Both the position numbers and the translations under genes were made by a program. This document shows, piece by piece, positions 35,708-44,788 of a stretch of DNA of 46,866 bases. The notes under the pieces were generated by a model. It was not told the origin of the DNA and did not search any database. It was given only the letters and a program-made list of their open reading frames with translations. This stretch comes from Woeseiaceae bacterium. Lineage in GTDB: Bacteria; Pseudomonadota; Gammaproteobacteria; Steroidobacterales; Woeseiaceae. The stretch lies in the NCBI GenBank assembly GCA_013001045.1, contig JABDNG010000063.1, forward strand, positions 1 through 46,866. The letters are read 5' to 3'. Numbering within the stretch: the first letter of the stretch is position 1; each line of letters starts with the position of its first letter.

Positions 35708-35808
35708 TTGGCGGGTCGCCAATCGCCGTTGACGTCGTCGCTTGAGTATTGCAGCGAGGCGAATGTGCAAATCGGCCGCCAGCCAATGGCGGCCCGCACG
35801 TATGTGCG
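35708..35808. repeat. Three perfect hairpins downstream of the cold-shock gene
   Basis: TTGGCG-GGT-CGCCAA (35708-35722), GGCCGCC-AGCCAAT-GGCGGCC (35774-35794) and CGCAC-GTAT-GTGCG (35795-35808) all pair perfectly. None has a T-run, so they are not standard terminators. They may form a structured 3' region of the cold-shock transcript or the leader of the next gene. Confidence 0.5.
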
Positions 35809-35826
35809 ATAGAACAAGACGACTAC

Positions 35827-36210
35827 GTGAAACTTAGAATCAAAGACAACGCTATACGATTGCGCCTCACGCGTGGCGAGGTCGAGATTTTGCGCGAAAC
35901 GGGCGTCTTGGCCGCGAAGACGGGGTTCCCGGGAGGCAGGGAATTCCGCTACCGGGTTGAAAGTAGTCCGGCCAGCGTCAAGCCGGCGGCGTTCTTTTCC
36001 GACAACGCGATTGCAGTTCGCTTGCCCGAAACTGCGGTCCTCGCGTGGGCCACCACCGAGCAGGTGTCGCTGCTCGGCGAGCAAGTGCTGGACGACGGTG
36101 AAACCTTGCAGATCCTCGTAGAAAAGGATTTCGCGTGCCTGGCACCCAGGGAGGGCGAGGACGAATCGGACATGTTCCCACACCCAGGTGCCGATACGGA
36201 CCATTGTTGA
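35827..36210 (+). CDS. Small conserved protein (possibly DUF7009 type)
   Basis: 127 residues from GTG 35827, starting K-L-R-I-K-D-N-A-I-R-L-R-L-T; TTG 35749 would add an N-terminal part without family character and run through the hairpins. The opening resembles a family of small proteins beginning K-I-R-I-K-x-N-S-I-R-L-R-L that I recall as DUF7009; the name is from memory. The C-terminal tail has F-A-C-L and ends in H-P-G-A-D-T-D-H-C, a possible metal site. No function known. Its stop overlaps the next start (TGATG), so the two are translationally coupled. Confidence 0.65.
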   Translation: MKLRIKDNAIRLRLTRGEVEILRETGVLAAKTGFPGGREFRYRVESSPASVKPAAFFSDNAIAVRLPETAVLAWATTEQVSLLGEQVLDDGETLQILVEKDFACLAPREGEDESDMFPHPGADTDHC

Positions 36211-36905
36211 TGGCGGCACCCCGGTATGCGCGAATATATCCCGAGACCGTTCGTTTCCTCGAGCAACTGGCCGCCAATAATAACCGCGAGTGGTTCAATG
36301 AAAACAAGCGTCGCTATGAGGAAGACGTCCTCGATGTAGCTCTGCGGTTTATTCAATCCATGCAGGATCCGCTTGCCCGCATAGCGCCACATTTCCTTGC
36401 CTCGCCGACACGTGTCGGCGGCTCGCTCATGCGCGTTTACCGTGACACGCGATTCTCTAAAATCAAGATTCCGTACAAGACCAACATCGGTATCCAGTTT
36501 CGCCATGAAATGGCGAAAGATGTGCACGCACCGGGCTACTACGTACACATAGCGCCGGACGAAGTCTTTATCGGTGTTGGGATGTGGCGACCGGACTCTG
36601 ATCCATTGCGCGCTATTCGGAATCGTATCGTGGCCAAGCCTGCCGAGTGGCAGCGAGTTACAGGCGATCGCGCGTTCAAGCGGCTTTTTGCTCTGGGCGG
36701 CGAGTCGCTGCTGCGGCCGCCACGCGGCTTTGACAAGGACCACGAGCATATTGATGATATTCGGCGCAAAAGTTTCATCGCGGTCAGGCCGCTTAAGACG
36801 AGCGACTGTCTAAAACCGCAGTTTCAGCGCACCGTTGAGACGTCATTCAAGACGGCAGAGCCGTTCATGCGCTTTCTTTGCAAGGCTGTTGGCGTCAGGT
36901 TTTAA
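36210..36905 (+). CDS. DUF2461 (TIGR02453) family protein
   Basis: 231 residues starting at ATG 36210, which overlaps the preceding stop by one base. N-N-N-R-E-W-F-N-E-N-K-R-R-Y-E near the N-terminus, then V-Y-R-D-T-R-F-S-K-I-K-I-P-Y-K-T-N-I-G and G-Y-Y-V-H-I, are the conserved core of DUF2461. The family is widespread and of unknown function. The Arg, Asp and Lys in R-D-T-R-F-S-K-D/I-K suggest a nucleic acid or phosphate site. Its end overlaps the convergent redoxin gene by 11 bases. Confidence 0.9.
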   Translation: MAAPRYARIYPETVRFLEQLAANNNREWFNENKRRYEEDVLDVALRFIQSMQDPLARIAPHFLASPTRVGGSLMRVYRDTRFSKIKIPYKTNIGIQFRHEMAKDVHAPGYYVHIAPDEVFIGVGMWRPDSDPLRAIRNRIVAKPAEWQRVTGDRAFKRLFALGGESLLRPPRGFDKDHEHIDDIRRKSFIAVRPLKTSDCLKPQFQRTVETSFKTAEPFMRFLCKAVGVRF

Positions 36906-37485
36906 TCGTTTTTTTCAGTTCACTCAACAACAGCGCCGGATCCGGCCGGTCTGATACTTGCTTCGACAACTCGGTAAATCGAATGATGCCAGCCGCATCG
37001 ACGACGAGGGCCGTCGGCCAAACGGTGTCGCTTCCGTATTCCCTGTTGTAGTCGCTCGGTACGCCGGTCTTCTGTAACAGTCCCAGCTGCTCGGTAACCA
37101 CAAGAGAATCGTCCAGCCAGAATTCAAACTCCACTTCGAAAAACTGCGCGACCCGACGCGTGGTTTCAAGCGGTTTAGGGGTGAGGAGTACGAGCTTGGC
37201 ACCGAGATCGATAATGTCCTTGTAATGTTTCGTGAGATCCTTGACTTGCGTGCTGCAGAACGGGCACCAGTTTCCGCGCACGAAAAGTATGACAGTCGGT
37301 GAGCCGTGAAGACCCGTTGACCGAACAGGGTCGCCGTGCTCATCGACAGCGTGAAAATCGGGCAGCGGCGAGCCGGGTTTGAGCTGCGCCGGAATCGGCC
37401 GCCGGGCACGCTTGCCCACCCAGATCCAGGCTCCCAGCAGCACAATGATTACGCCAATCGTGATTATCGGTATCGCATTCGGCAT
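36895..37485 (-). CDS. Membrane-anchored redoxin (AhpC/TSA-TlpA type)
   Basis: Thioredoxin-fold protein of 196 residues from ATG 37485. It opens with one membrane helix (I-I-T-I-G-V-I-I-V-L-L-G-A-W-I-W), so the catalytic domain likely faces the periplasm. G-N-W-C-P-F-C-S-T-Q-V gives a C-x-x-C active site where peroxiredoxins usually have one peroxidatic Cys in P-x-x-x-T-x-x-C. W-P-T-A-L-V-V-D is the cis-Pro region. It probably acts in thiol-disulfide exchange or peroxide reduction. Converges with the DUF2461 gene. Confidence 0.82.
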   Translation of the reverse strand: MPNAIPIITIGVIIVLLGAWIWVGKRARRPIPAQLKPGSPLPDFHAVDEHGDPVRSTGLHGSPTVILFVRGNWCPFCSTQVKDLTKHYKDIIDLGAKLVLLTPKPLETTRRVAQFFEVEFEFWLDDSLVVTEQLGLLQKTGVPSDYNREYGSDTVWPTALVVDAAGIIRFTELSKQVSDRPDPALLLSELKKTIKT

Positions 37486-37579
37486 GCGCTCAAGTATCGC
37501 CCTGCAGTGGACGTAGACACAAGGTACGATTTGTGGATACTGACTCGACCCGAAGCTTTTGAAGTCAATCTCTACAACG

Positions 37580-39526
37580 ATGAGCACCGTGGCGAGCAAT
37601 CCAATCATCTGGTCACCCGGTGCGGATCGTGTGCAGGCATCGGCCATGTACCGATTCATGCGGGAGGCCGGGTTTGACGATTTCGACTCGCTGTATGAAT
37701 GGTCGGTGACGGACGCGCCTGCGTTCTGGGAGGCCGTTTGTGAGTTTTGCGCCATACACTTCGACAAGGCAGCCGACCAGATCCTGCGGCGTCCCGACAC
37801 TATTATGGATGCCGGCTGGTTTGACGGCAGTCAGCTGAACTATGCGGCCAATTTGCTACGCAATGGCGGTGACGGTGCGGCGATTATTTTTGTCGGTGAG
37901 AACGGCGCGCGGCGCGAGTTAAGCCACGACGATCTACGGGCTGCTGTTGCCGCAATTGCCGCGGGCCTGAAAGCGGTCGGTATCGGTAAAGGCGATCGGG
38001 TCGCCGGATTTCTACCAAACTGCCCGGAAGCGGTCATCGCGATGCTGGCGACAGCCAGCCTGGGCGCAATATGGTCGTCGTGTTCGCCGGATTTTGGCGT
38101 TAACGGCGTTGTCGATCGTTTCGGCCAGATCAGGCCCAGGGTCTTGTTTGCGCCGAACGGCTACTATTACAACGGCAAGACCTGCGATACGCGGCCTGTC
38201 GTTGACAGCGTCGTTGAAAAAATACCGGAAATCGAACACGTCGTGGTCTTACCGTTTGTCAATGATCTGCCCGTAACACTGTCGACGAGCCGCGCCGTCA
38301 CCTGGAGCGACTTTTCGGTCGAAGGTTCGCCGCTGGATTTCACGCCTGTCGACTTCGATCACCCGCTGTACATCATGTTTTCATCGGGTACGACAGGTGT
38401 GCCGAAATGCATCGTGCACGGCCACGGCGGATCGTTGTTGCAGCATATGAAAGAACACGTCCTGCACACAGACATCGGCGCGCGGGATCGTTTGTTCTAT
38501 TTCACAACCTGTGGCTGGATGATGTGGAACTGGCTGGTCAGCGGACTTGCGACGGGCGCCACGCTCGTGCTCTTCGACGGCTCGCCGTTTTATAAGGACG
38601 GGCGCATTCTGTGGCAAATGGCCGAGAAAGAGCGCGTCACGGTCTTCGGTACGAGCGCAAAATACATCTCGGCACTGGAGAAGGCCGGCGTTCGTCCCGG
38701 TGACGAGTTCGACCTCCCGGAGCTGCGCGCGCTACTGTCGACCGGATCGCCACTGGCACCCGAGAGTTTCGACTACGTGTACGATGCGATCGGCGCCGAT
38801 CTGCAACTGGCCTCGATCTCCGGCGGAACCGACATAGTGAGTTGCTTCGCTCTGGGCAACCCGGTGTTGCCCGTGCGACGCGGCGAACTGCAATGCCGCG
38901 GTCTCGGGATGGCTGTCCAGATATTCAATGAGGAAGGCAGGGCTGTGGTCGGAGAACACGGCGAACTCGTGTGCACCCAGCCGTTTCCATCGGCTCCGGT
39001 CGGCTTCTGGGACGATGCGGATGGCTCCCGGTACCGCGCCGCGTACTTTGAGCGCTTTCCCGGCGTTTGGGCACACGGCGATTTCGCCGAGCTTACCGAG
39101 CACGGCGGCATTATTATTCACGGGCGCTCTGACGCTGTCCTCAATCCCGGCGGTGTCCGGATCGGCACGGCGGAAATCTATCGCCAGGTCGAGAAGCTCG
39201 ACGAGATCGTCGAGAGCATCGCGATCGGGCAACACTGGGGCGACGATGTCCGTGTCGTGTTGTTCGTGATCGTGAGGGACGGCATCGTGCTGGACGAGTC
39301 GCTCAAAGTACGCATCAAGAGCGTTATCCGGGAGAATACGACACCCCGTCACGTGCCGGCCAAGATTGTCGCGGTCCCGGAAATTCCACGCACGAAGAGC
39401 GGCAAGATAGTCGAGCTGGCCGTGCGCTCGGTCGTGCATGGAGAGGCTGTGAAAAACACCGACGCCCTTGCCAATCCCGACGCACTGGCCTATTTCGCCG
39501 ACGTACCCGAACTCAGCGAAGACTGA
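37580..39526 (+). CDS. Acetoacetyl-CoA synthetase
   Basis: ANL-superfamily adenylating ligase, 648 residues from ATG 37580; an in-frame TTG at 37559 would add seven residues. M-F-S-S-G-T-T-G-V-P-K is the phosphate loop, Y-F-T-T-C-G-W-M-M-W-N-W and H-G-D-F-A-E are the acyl and hinge regions, and the C-terminal R-T-K-S-G-K carries the adenylation Lys. I-W-S-P-G-A-D-R at the start is typical of acetoacetate-CoA ligase. It activates acetoacetate for entry into central metabolism, which could use acetoacetate from the HMG-CoA-lyase-like enzyme at 18 kb. Five bases to the thioesterase gene. Confidence 0.93.
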   Translation: MSTVASNPIIWSPGADRVQASAMYRFMREAGFDDFDSLYEWSVTDAPAFWEAVCEFCAIHFDKAADQILRRPDTIMDAGWFDGSQLNYAANLLRNGGDGAAIIFVGENGARRELSHDDLRAAVAAIAAGLKAVGIGKGDRVAGFLPNCPEAVIAMLATASLGAIWSSCSPDFGVNGVVDRFGQIRPRVLFAPNGYYYNGKTCDTRPVVDSVVEKIPEIEHVVVLPFVNDLPVTLSTSRAVTWSDFSVEGSPLDFTPVDFDHPLYIMFSSGTTGVPKCIVHGHGGSLLQHMKEHVLHTDIGARDRLFYFTTCGWMMWNWLVSGLATGATLVLFDGSPFYKDGRILWQMAEKERVTVFGTSAKYISALEKAGVRPGDEFDLPELRALLSTGSPLAPESFDYVYDAIGADLQLASISGGTDIVSCFALGNPVLPVRRGELQCRGLGMAVQIFNEEGRAVVGEHGELVCTQPFPSAPVGFWDDADGSRYRAAYFERFPGVWAHGDFAELTEHGGIIIHGRSDAVLNPGGVRIGTAEIYRQVEKLDEIVESIAIGQHWGDDVRVVLFVIVRDGIVLDESLKVRIKSVIRENTTPRHVPAKIVAVPEIPRTKSGKIVELAVRSVVHGEAVKNTDALANPDALAYFADVPELSED

Positions 39527-39531
39527 AGCTC

Positions 39532-40047
39532 ATGCCGCAAAGCGAAATGCTGGGAATCGAAGTGGTGCGCGGGCAGGTGCTGCCGGAATGGATCGATATC
39601 AATAATCACATGAATGTCGCGTACTACGTTTTGGCGTTCGACCAGGGCGTCGACCATCTCTGGACTCGCTTTGGCATTAGTGATGAGTACATCGAGGATC
39701 ATCGTAACTCGACGTTTGCCGTCGAATCGCATATCACCTGGCAACGCGAGATATCGGAGGGCGAGCCGTACATCGTCACGTCGCAAATTCTCGCCTACGA
39801 CGACAAACGTATTCACCAGTTCATGCGCATGTATCATGCAAACGAAGGCTACCTCGTGGCGACGGCCGAGTGGATGAATTTGCATGTCGATCTGGACGTG
39901 CGTCGCGTGGCACCATGGCCGACGCGGATTCGCGAGCGCATCGCGGAGTATGCGGCGGAGCAGGGCGAGCAACCCTGGCCTGACGAGGCGGGAAAGAAAA
40001 TGCACATAGAAAAACCCTTGTTTACGGCAAAGGTGGATATGGAATGA
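39532..40047 (+). CDS. Hotdog-fold acyl-CoA thioesterase
   Basis: 171 residues of the 4-hydroxybenzoyl-CoA thioesterase-like hotdog fold. [16 protein letters not shown] contains the active-site Asp and the N-H-M-N helix start. The sequence resembles the thioesterase domain attached to carnitine dehydrogenases (betainyl-CoA thioesterase), though no carnitine genes are nearby. It presumably hydrolyses a short acyl-CoA made or used by the adjacent acetoacetyl-CoA synthetase. It overlaps glpK by ATGA, so translation is coupled. Confidence 0.85.
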   Translation: MPQSEMLGIEVVRGQVLPEWIDINNHMNVAYYVLAFDQGVDHLWTRFGISDEYIEDHRNSTFAVESHITWQREISEGEPYIVTSQILAYDDKRIHQFMRMYHANEGYLVATAEWMNLHVDLDVRRVAPWPTRIRERIAEYAAEQGEQPWPDEAGKKMHIEKPLFTAKVDME

Positions 40048-41531
40048 GCGGAAAGTACCTGTTGGCCATCGACCAGGGCACCAGTAGCAGTCGTACGGTA
40101 ATCTACAACCATCGCGCGGAAGTCCTGAGCAGCGCGCAGCAGGAATTCCCGCAGATCTATCCCGAGCCCGGTTGGGTCGAGCACGATCCGGAAGCGATCT
40201 GGGCGTCTGTTGCAGCCGTCACGCGACAGGCGATGCAGAAGTTAAACGCAGTCGCTGCCGACATTTCGGCCATCGGCATCACCAACCAGCGTGAAACCAC
40301 GGTCATCTGGGATCGGGAAACCGGTAAGTGTGTTCACAATGCCATCGTCTGGCAGGACCGGCGCACAGCGGCCTACTGTCAGGCGCTGAAGAACGACGGG
40401 CTCGAATCGAAAGTCACCGAAAAGACCGGATTGCGACTCGACCCCTACTTTTCGGGCACAAAGATCGCCTGGATTCTCGATAACGTCGACGGCGTGCGGC
40501 AACGTGCTGAGTCCGGGAAACTGGCCTTTGGCACGATAGACAGTTTTCTCCTGTGGCGGCTGAGCGGTGGTCGCGTGCACGCGACCGACGCGACCAATGC
40601 GTCGCGCACGCTGCTGTTTAATATTCACACGCAAGACTGGGATGATGAACTGCTGGAGTTGCTCTCGGTTCCCCGCGCAATGTTGCCGGACGTGCGCGAC
40701 TGCGCTGCCGACTACGGCGTGGCGAACGATGCTTGCCTGGGGGGTGAGGTGCCGGTTTGCGGCATTGCGGGTGATCAGCAGGCAGCCCTGATCGGGCAGG
40801 CCGGTTTTGATTACGGAATGACCAAGAGCACCTACGGAACGGGTTGTTTCGTAATCGCCAATACGGGCGACAAAGCCTTGCATTCCGACAACCAGTTACT
40901 GACAACGATCGCCATGCGAATTGATGGTGATGTCACTTACGGCTTGGAAGGCAGCGTGTTCGTTGCCGGCTCGGCTATGCAGTGGTTACGCGACGAATTG
41001 CGCATCATCGATTCGGCACCCGAGTCGGAAGCTATCGCGACAAGCACCGGTATCGTTACGGATGTACACGTCGTGCCCGCTTTCGCCGGTCTCGGGGCAC
41101 CGTACTGGGATCCCGACGCCCGTGGCGCCATCCTGGGGCTGACACGCGGCAGCGGCCGCAACGAAATCGTAACCGCGACGCTGCAATCGGTCGCGTACCA
41201 GACACATGATTTGATAGAGGCCATGTCCGATGATGGCATCGAGCCGAGCGTAATCCGCGTGGACGGCGGTATGGTCGCGAACAACTGGTTCCTGCAATTC
41301 CTTGCCGATGTTCTCGACATTCCGGTCGAACGACCCAAGAACGTCGAGTCAACGGTACTGGGCGCGGCGTACCTGGCGGGCTACCGGGCCGGGGTGGTCA
41401 GGTCGCCCGGTGAATTGTCGACATTGTGGGAACGCGACGAGATATTTCAGCCGTCGATGAGCAGCCCACAGCGAGAAAGCCTGCTGCAGGGCTGGCGGGA
41501 TGCCGTAAATCGTGTTCGAAACCCGGACTAG
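40044..41531 (+). CDS. glpK: Glycerol kinase
   Basis: FGGY-family kinase of 495 residues (E. coli 502), phosphorylating glycerol with [13 protein letters not shown] is the phosphate loop; N-Q-R-E-T and V-W-Q-D-R-R, the P-Y-F-S-G-T-K segment and G-I-A-G-D-Q-Q-A-A (catalytic Asp) are all canonical for Glp[11 protein letters not shown] is the second FGGY signature. Unusually no glpF, glpD or glpR is adjacent: it lies between a thioesterase and a protein kinase. The 3' end overlaps the kinase gene by 20 bases. Confidence 0.95.
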   Translation: MSGKYLLAIDQGTSSSRTVIYNHRAEVLSSAQQEFPQIYPEPGWVEHDPEAIWASVAAVTRQAMQKLNAVAADISAIGITNQRETTVIWDRETGKCVHNAIVWQDRRTAAYCQALKNDGLESKVTEKTGLRLDPYFSGTKIAWILDNVDGVRQRAESGKLAFGTIDSFLLWRLSGGRVHATDATNASRTLLFNIHTQDWDDELLELLSVPRAMLPDVRDCAADYGVANDACLGGEVPVCGIAGDQQAALIGQAGFDYGMTKSTYGTGCFVIANTGDKALHSDNQLLTTIAMRIDGDVTYGLEGSVFVAGSAMQWLRDELRIIDSAPESEAIATSTGIVTDVHVVPAFAGLGAPYWDPDARGAILGLTRGSGRNEIVTATLQSVAYQTHDLIEAMSDDGIEPSVIRVDGGMVANNWFLQFLADVLDIPVERPKNVESTVLGAAYLAGYRAGVVRSPGELSTLWERDEIFQPSMSSPQRESLLQGWRDAVNRVRNPD

Positions 41532-42822
41532 CGCTTTGTTGCGTGCGCGTCAGAAGATCGGCAAGTATCGAATTCTCGGCCGTATTTCGTCGGGTCCGTT
41601 AGCGACTGTCTATCGCGCCCACGACACGATTCAGAACATCAAGGTCGCGCTCAAGATTCCGAAAGCCGACGACGATCAGGGGCGAAAAGAATTCCTGCAC
41701 GAGGTGCGCGTAGCGACCAAGCTCAAGCATCCGAATATCTTGTCGGTCCTCAATGCCAGTTATATCGACGGCCATTTTGTCATCGCCATGGAACTGGGTG
41801 AACAATCACTCGCCGATCGCATCGAACGTCGGACGTCAACAGCGCGGGCGCTGGACCTGGCGGGGCAGGGGCTCGCTGCTTTGGCACACGCGCATGATCA
41901 CAAAATTATTCACTGCGACATCAAGCCGGAAAATTTCATTCTGTTTCCCGGCAACCAGCTCAAGCTTGCCGATTTCGGCTTTGCAAAACTCAGCCTGCGA
42001 ACACTCAAGGCTTCCGGGTCGGGCACCATCGATTACATCGCGCCTGAACAGGCGATGGGCCGTCCCAAGTTCCAGTCCGATGTGTTCTCGATGGGACTCG
42101 TTCTGTACCGAATGTTCTCCGGCAAACTACCCGAGTGGCCATTCGACTGGCCACTGGCCGGCTATGACACGCTGAGCGCGCGTGTACGGCCCGAGCTGAT
42201 TGAAGTGCTCAGGAAAGCGATTCAGCTCGATCCGGGCAAGCGTTATCGCGATGCCGTGCAAATGCAGGCGGATTTCCTGCGCGCTCACAGTCATGCCCGC
42301 AAGCAGAAACGGCCCAAAGCGAAAAACGGCAGCCGCCGCGGACCGTCCTGGCGGCAAATGCAATGGCGTGAGTTTCAACGAAAATTCCGAAAAACCCTGG
42401 AAACGCACCACCATTGTCGTCGTTGCGAAGGGCCGGTGTCAGAAAGTATGCAGGCCTGCCCCTGGTGCGGCTTCGATAACCCGGCGCGCGGGTCGGAGTC
42501 CAGGATGCCCTCCAGCTGTCCCCGCTGCGAACGCGGCGTCAAGAACGACTGGGATTACTGCGCCTGGTGCTACGGGCCGGGCTTTGTCGAGGAATCCGCG
42601 CGCAAATACCCGGACAAACGCTACTCGGTGCGTTGCGCCAATACGCGTTGTCGTGGCCCGCTGATGCCGTTCATGCGCTATTGTCCATGGTGCAGAATGA
42701 AGGTTCGGCGCCCATGGAAGCTCAAGGGCAGCCGGCAATCATGCCGCGCCTGTGGCTGGGGTATAGCGCGCGATTTCTGGAATTACTGCGCCTGGTGCCG
42801 GGAACCGGTGCAGCGCGAGTAA
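41512..42822 (+). CDS. Ser/Thr protein kinase (non-RD) fused to four zinc ribbons
   Basis: 436 residues from GTG 41512, inside the end of glpK. The kinase domain is about residues 18-258: K48 in V-A-L-K, E64, H134-C135-D136-I-K-P-E-N and D154-F-G. The usual H-R-D is H-C-D, so this is a non-RD kinase; the Gly loop is also degenerate (G-R-I-S-S-G-P-L-A). A basic linker (260-300) leads to four zinc-ribbon units with Cys at 302/305/316/319, 336/339/350/353, 375/380/391/394 and 411/414/426/429; every second pair is C-P-W-C or C-A-W-C. No membrane helix. The ribbons may bind protein or nucleic acid. The following PP2C gene is the likely opposing phosphatase. Confidence 0.9.
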   Translation: MFETRTSALLRARQKIGKYRILGRISSGPLATVYRAHDTIQNIKVALKIPKADDDQGRKEFLHEVRVATKLKHPNILSVLNASYIDGHFVIAMELGEQSLADRIERRTSTARALDLAGQGLAALAHAHDHKIIHCDIKPENFILFPGNQLKLADFGFAKLSLRTLKASGSGTIDYIAPEQAMGRPKFQSDVFSMGLVLYRMFSGKLPEWPFDWPLAGYDTLSARVRPELIEVLRKAIQLDPGKRYRDAVQMQADFLRAHSHARKQKRPKAKNGSRRGPSWRQMQWREFQRKFRKTLETHHHCRRCEGPVSESMQACPWCGFDNPARGSESRMPSSCPRCERGVKNDWDYCAWCYGPGFVEESARKYPDKRYSVRCANTRCRGPLMPFMRYCPWCRMKVRRPWKLKGSRQSCRACGWGIARDFWNYCAWCREPVQRE

Positions 42823-42842
42823 GCGCAAGATAAGGACAACCG

Positions 42843-43673
42843 ATGCCGAAAGGAATTGAGGAGATCGTGTTGCTGGATGCGGCCTTCGAGCCGCAGCAGA
42901 TCCAGGTCGATGTCGCGGGTGGCGTCGCCGTCGCGTACTCCTGTCGGGAACCGGGCAAAGAAACCGAGAATGAAGACTCTGTTGCGGTCATTCCTTACGG
43001 CCCCGCTGCCGCCGTACTCGTGGTCGCCGATGGCGCAGGCGGGCTGCCGGCCGGCAAGCGGGCGTCGCTAACGGCCATTACCACCCTTGCAGAATCGTTG
43101 CGCACCGCGATGGAGCGGACCGTGATACTGCGCACGGCGATTTTGAATGGCATCGAGGCGGCTAACGAGGCGGTATTGGCGCTGGCCAATGGCTCGGCGA
43201 CGACCATGACCGTCCTTGCGATCGAAGGCCGCCAGGCGCGCTCCTATCAAATCGGCGATTCCGAGGCGATCGTCGTGGGCCAGCGAGGCCTGATCAAGCT
43301 GCAAACCACGGCGCATTCGCCCACCGGATTCGCGGTGGAAGCCGGTTTTCTGGATGAGCGCGAGGCGCTGCATCATGCGGAGCGTCACCTGGTATCGAAC
43401 TTCCTTGGAACCAATGACATGCGCATCGATGTTGGTGCCCTCGTCAAGCTCAACCTGCGAGACACGATTATGGTGGCCAGCGACGGTTTGATGGACAATG
43501 TGCATGTGGAGGAAATCGTAGACTGCATTCGCAAGGGACCGCTCGATGATGCGGTCAGTAGCACGGTCGATCTGGCCCGGCAACGCATGGCTGCGGCGCG
43601 CGACGGCCAACCGAGCAAACCAGACGACCTGTCATTGATTCTCTTCCGGAAGCCGAATCACGACGCCGCGTAG
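42843..43673 (+). CDS. PP2C-family protein phosphatase
   Basis: Metal-dependent Ser/Thr phosphatase of 276 residues. E-N43-E-D45-S-V, V-A-D63-G-A-G-G, Q-I-G-D-S-E-A, V-A-S-D-G-L-M-D-N and K-P-D-D-L-S-L-I supply the metal-binding Asp residues of PP2C. It is compact and soluble with no transmembrane part, and has a 20-30 residue N-terminal extension. AAGGA lies before the ATG and the gap to the kinase gene is 20 bases. It should reverse phosphorylation by one or both flanking kinases, as PppA-like enzymes do in type VI secretion control, though no secretion gene is visible here. Confidence 0.92.
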   Translation: MPKGIEEIVLLDAAFEPQQIQVDVAGGVAVAYSCREPGKETENEDSVAVIPYGPAAAVLVVADGAGGLPAGKRASLTAITTLAESLRTAMERTVILRTAILNGIEAANEAVLALANGSATTMTVLAIEGRQARSYQIGDSEAIVVGQRGLIKLQTTAHSPTGFAVEAGFLDEREALHHAERHLVSNFLGTNDMRIDVGALVKLNLRDTIMVASDGLMDNVHVEEIVDCIRKGPLDDAVSSTVDLARQRMAAARDGQPSKPDDLSLILFRKPNHDAA

Positions 43674-43822
43674 CGTAATCAAGGACTTGAGAGTTGATCG
43701 CAGTCGGGACGCATATTATCGTCATTGCTGCGGAACATAACCCACATACGGCGCTCAAACGTATGAATAGCTGACAAAAACTGACGATTTGACCGTCGCC
43801 CTGTCCCGAGAGGCTGAAGATC

Positions 43823-44770
43823 ATGCAGCAAACCCATGCAAACCGTGTACGAACATCATTGCCCAGAGCGTGCATCGCGATTGCGGCCTACGCCATTCTC
43901 ATGACCGGATGCGCGTCGGTCAGCATGAGCGGCGGCAGTAGCGGCGGCAGTTCCGGTGGTGGCGGCGTCAGCCTGCCCGGCGGATCCTCGGGCGGCAGCA
44001 GCGGTGGCGAATCCTCGGGTGGCAGCAGCGGTGGCGGATCCTCGGGCGGCGGCATGCCCGGTGGTTCCTCGGGCGGCAGCAGCGGTGGCGGTTCCTCGGG
44101 CAGCGGCATGCCCGGAGGATCATCGGGTGGCGGCATGGAAGGTGGTTCATCCGGGAGTCCCCCCGGTGGTTCGTCCGGTGGCTCGGGCGGATCTGGCGGC
44201 AGTGCGGGTCCCATGGACAGTATCGAAATTCCCGGCGGCGACGGTGGTGGCGGGAGTGACTGCAACGATGGCGGCGTTTCGGGCGGCGGCATCGGCGGCG
44301 GCATGGGCTGCGACCAGGCGGGTGACGTAGGGCAGTTCCCCGGCGGTGACGCCGAGCGTGCCGAGCGACTGGGTGAGGAGCTGGACGAATCCGTCGGCGA
44401 CTTCGACGAAGTGCTGATGGAAGAACAACGCGAAATTGAAACGGTAAGCCGAAACACCGAAGGCTACGGCACCGGCTCCGGCGGCAAATCCGGTGGCGGT
44501 ATCAGCCTGGGCGAACAGGCTGCCGGCGCGCAAGGTGGCGCCAGCGGTGGTGCGGCAGGTGGCGGTGGCGGCGGCGGTGCCGCGCAGCAAAGTGACCCGC
44601 TTGCCGGCATGAGTGACAGCGAGATCGAAAAACGTACGCCGGATGATATATCGGTCATCATGGACGACGACATCGTCGCCAAGCAGTTGCGAGAAGCGGC
44701 GCTGGCAGAAGAGGATCCTGTGTTGCGTGAACGCCTCTGGGAAGAATACCGCAAGTACAAGGGAATGTAA
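43823..44770 (+). CDS. Gly/Ser-rich repeat lipoprotein
   Basis: 315 residues, not a family I recognise. A signal peptide ends in a lipobox L-M-T-G-C30. Residues 36-150 are almost all Gly and Ser with a few Met-Pro units, built on a nine-residue repeat. Two Cys (about 144 and 162) flank the end of this stretch. Then comes an acidic helical section (A-E-R-A-E-R-L-G-E-E-L-D-E), a second Gly/Ala-rich linker, and a charged C-terminal region with M-D-D-D-I-V-A-K-Q-L and E-R-L-W-E-E-Y-R-K-Y. The Gly/Ser arm could be a flexible spacer from the membrane or a kinase substrate; both are inference. GAGG precedes the ATG; 149 bases separate it from the phosphatase gene. Confidence 0.8.
   Translation: MQQTHANRVRTSLPRACIAIAAYAILMTGCASVSMSGGSSGGSSGGGGVSLPGGSSGGSSGGESSGGSSGGGSSGGGMPGGSSGGSSGGGSSGSGMPGGSSGGGMEGGSSGSPPGGSSGGSGGSGGSAGPMDSIEIPGGDGGGGSDCNDGGVSGGGIGGGMGCDQAGDVGQFPGGDAERAERLGEELDESVGDFDEVLMEEQREIETVSRNTEGYGTGSGGKSGGGISLGEQAAGAQGGASGGAAGGGGGGGAAQQSDPLAGMSDSEIEKRTPDDISVIMDDDIVAKQLREAALAEEDPVLRERLWEEYRKYKGM
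43985..44170 (+). repeat. 27-bp tandem repeat in the lipoprotein gene
   Basis: Six 27-base units and a 24-base seventh encode S-S-G-G-S-S-G-G-E/G alternating with S-S-G-G-G-M-P-G-G types (residues 55-116). Units differ mainly at third positions, so the protein pattern is held while DNA has drifted. Likely to vary in copy number between strains. Confidence 0.85.
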
Positions 44771-44788
44771 GAGGTTGTATAGCGCTTT

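Noticed and set aside
43985-44170. Regularly spaced repeats considered as a CRISPR array
   Set aside because: Units are contiguous with no spacers, in frame, and inside a coding gene.
43888-44457. Pro-rich minus-strand frame
   Set aside because: It is the reverse of the Gly/Ser repeat (GGC/TCC reads as GCC/GGA), not a real Pro-rich protein.
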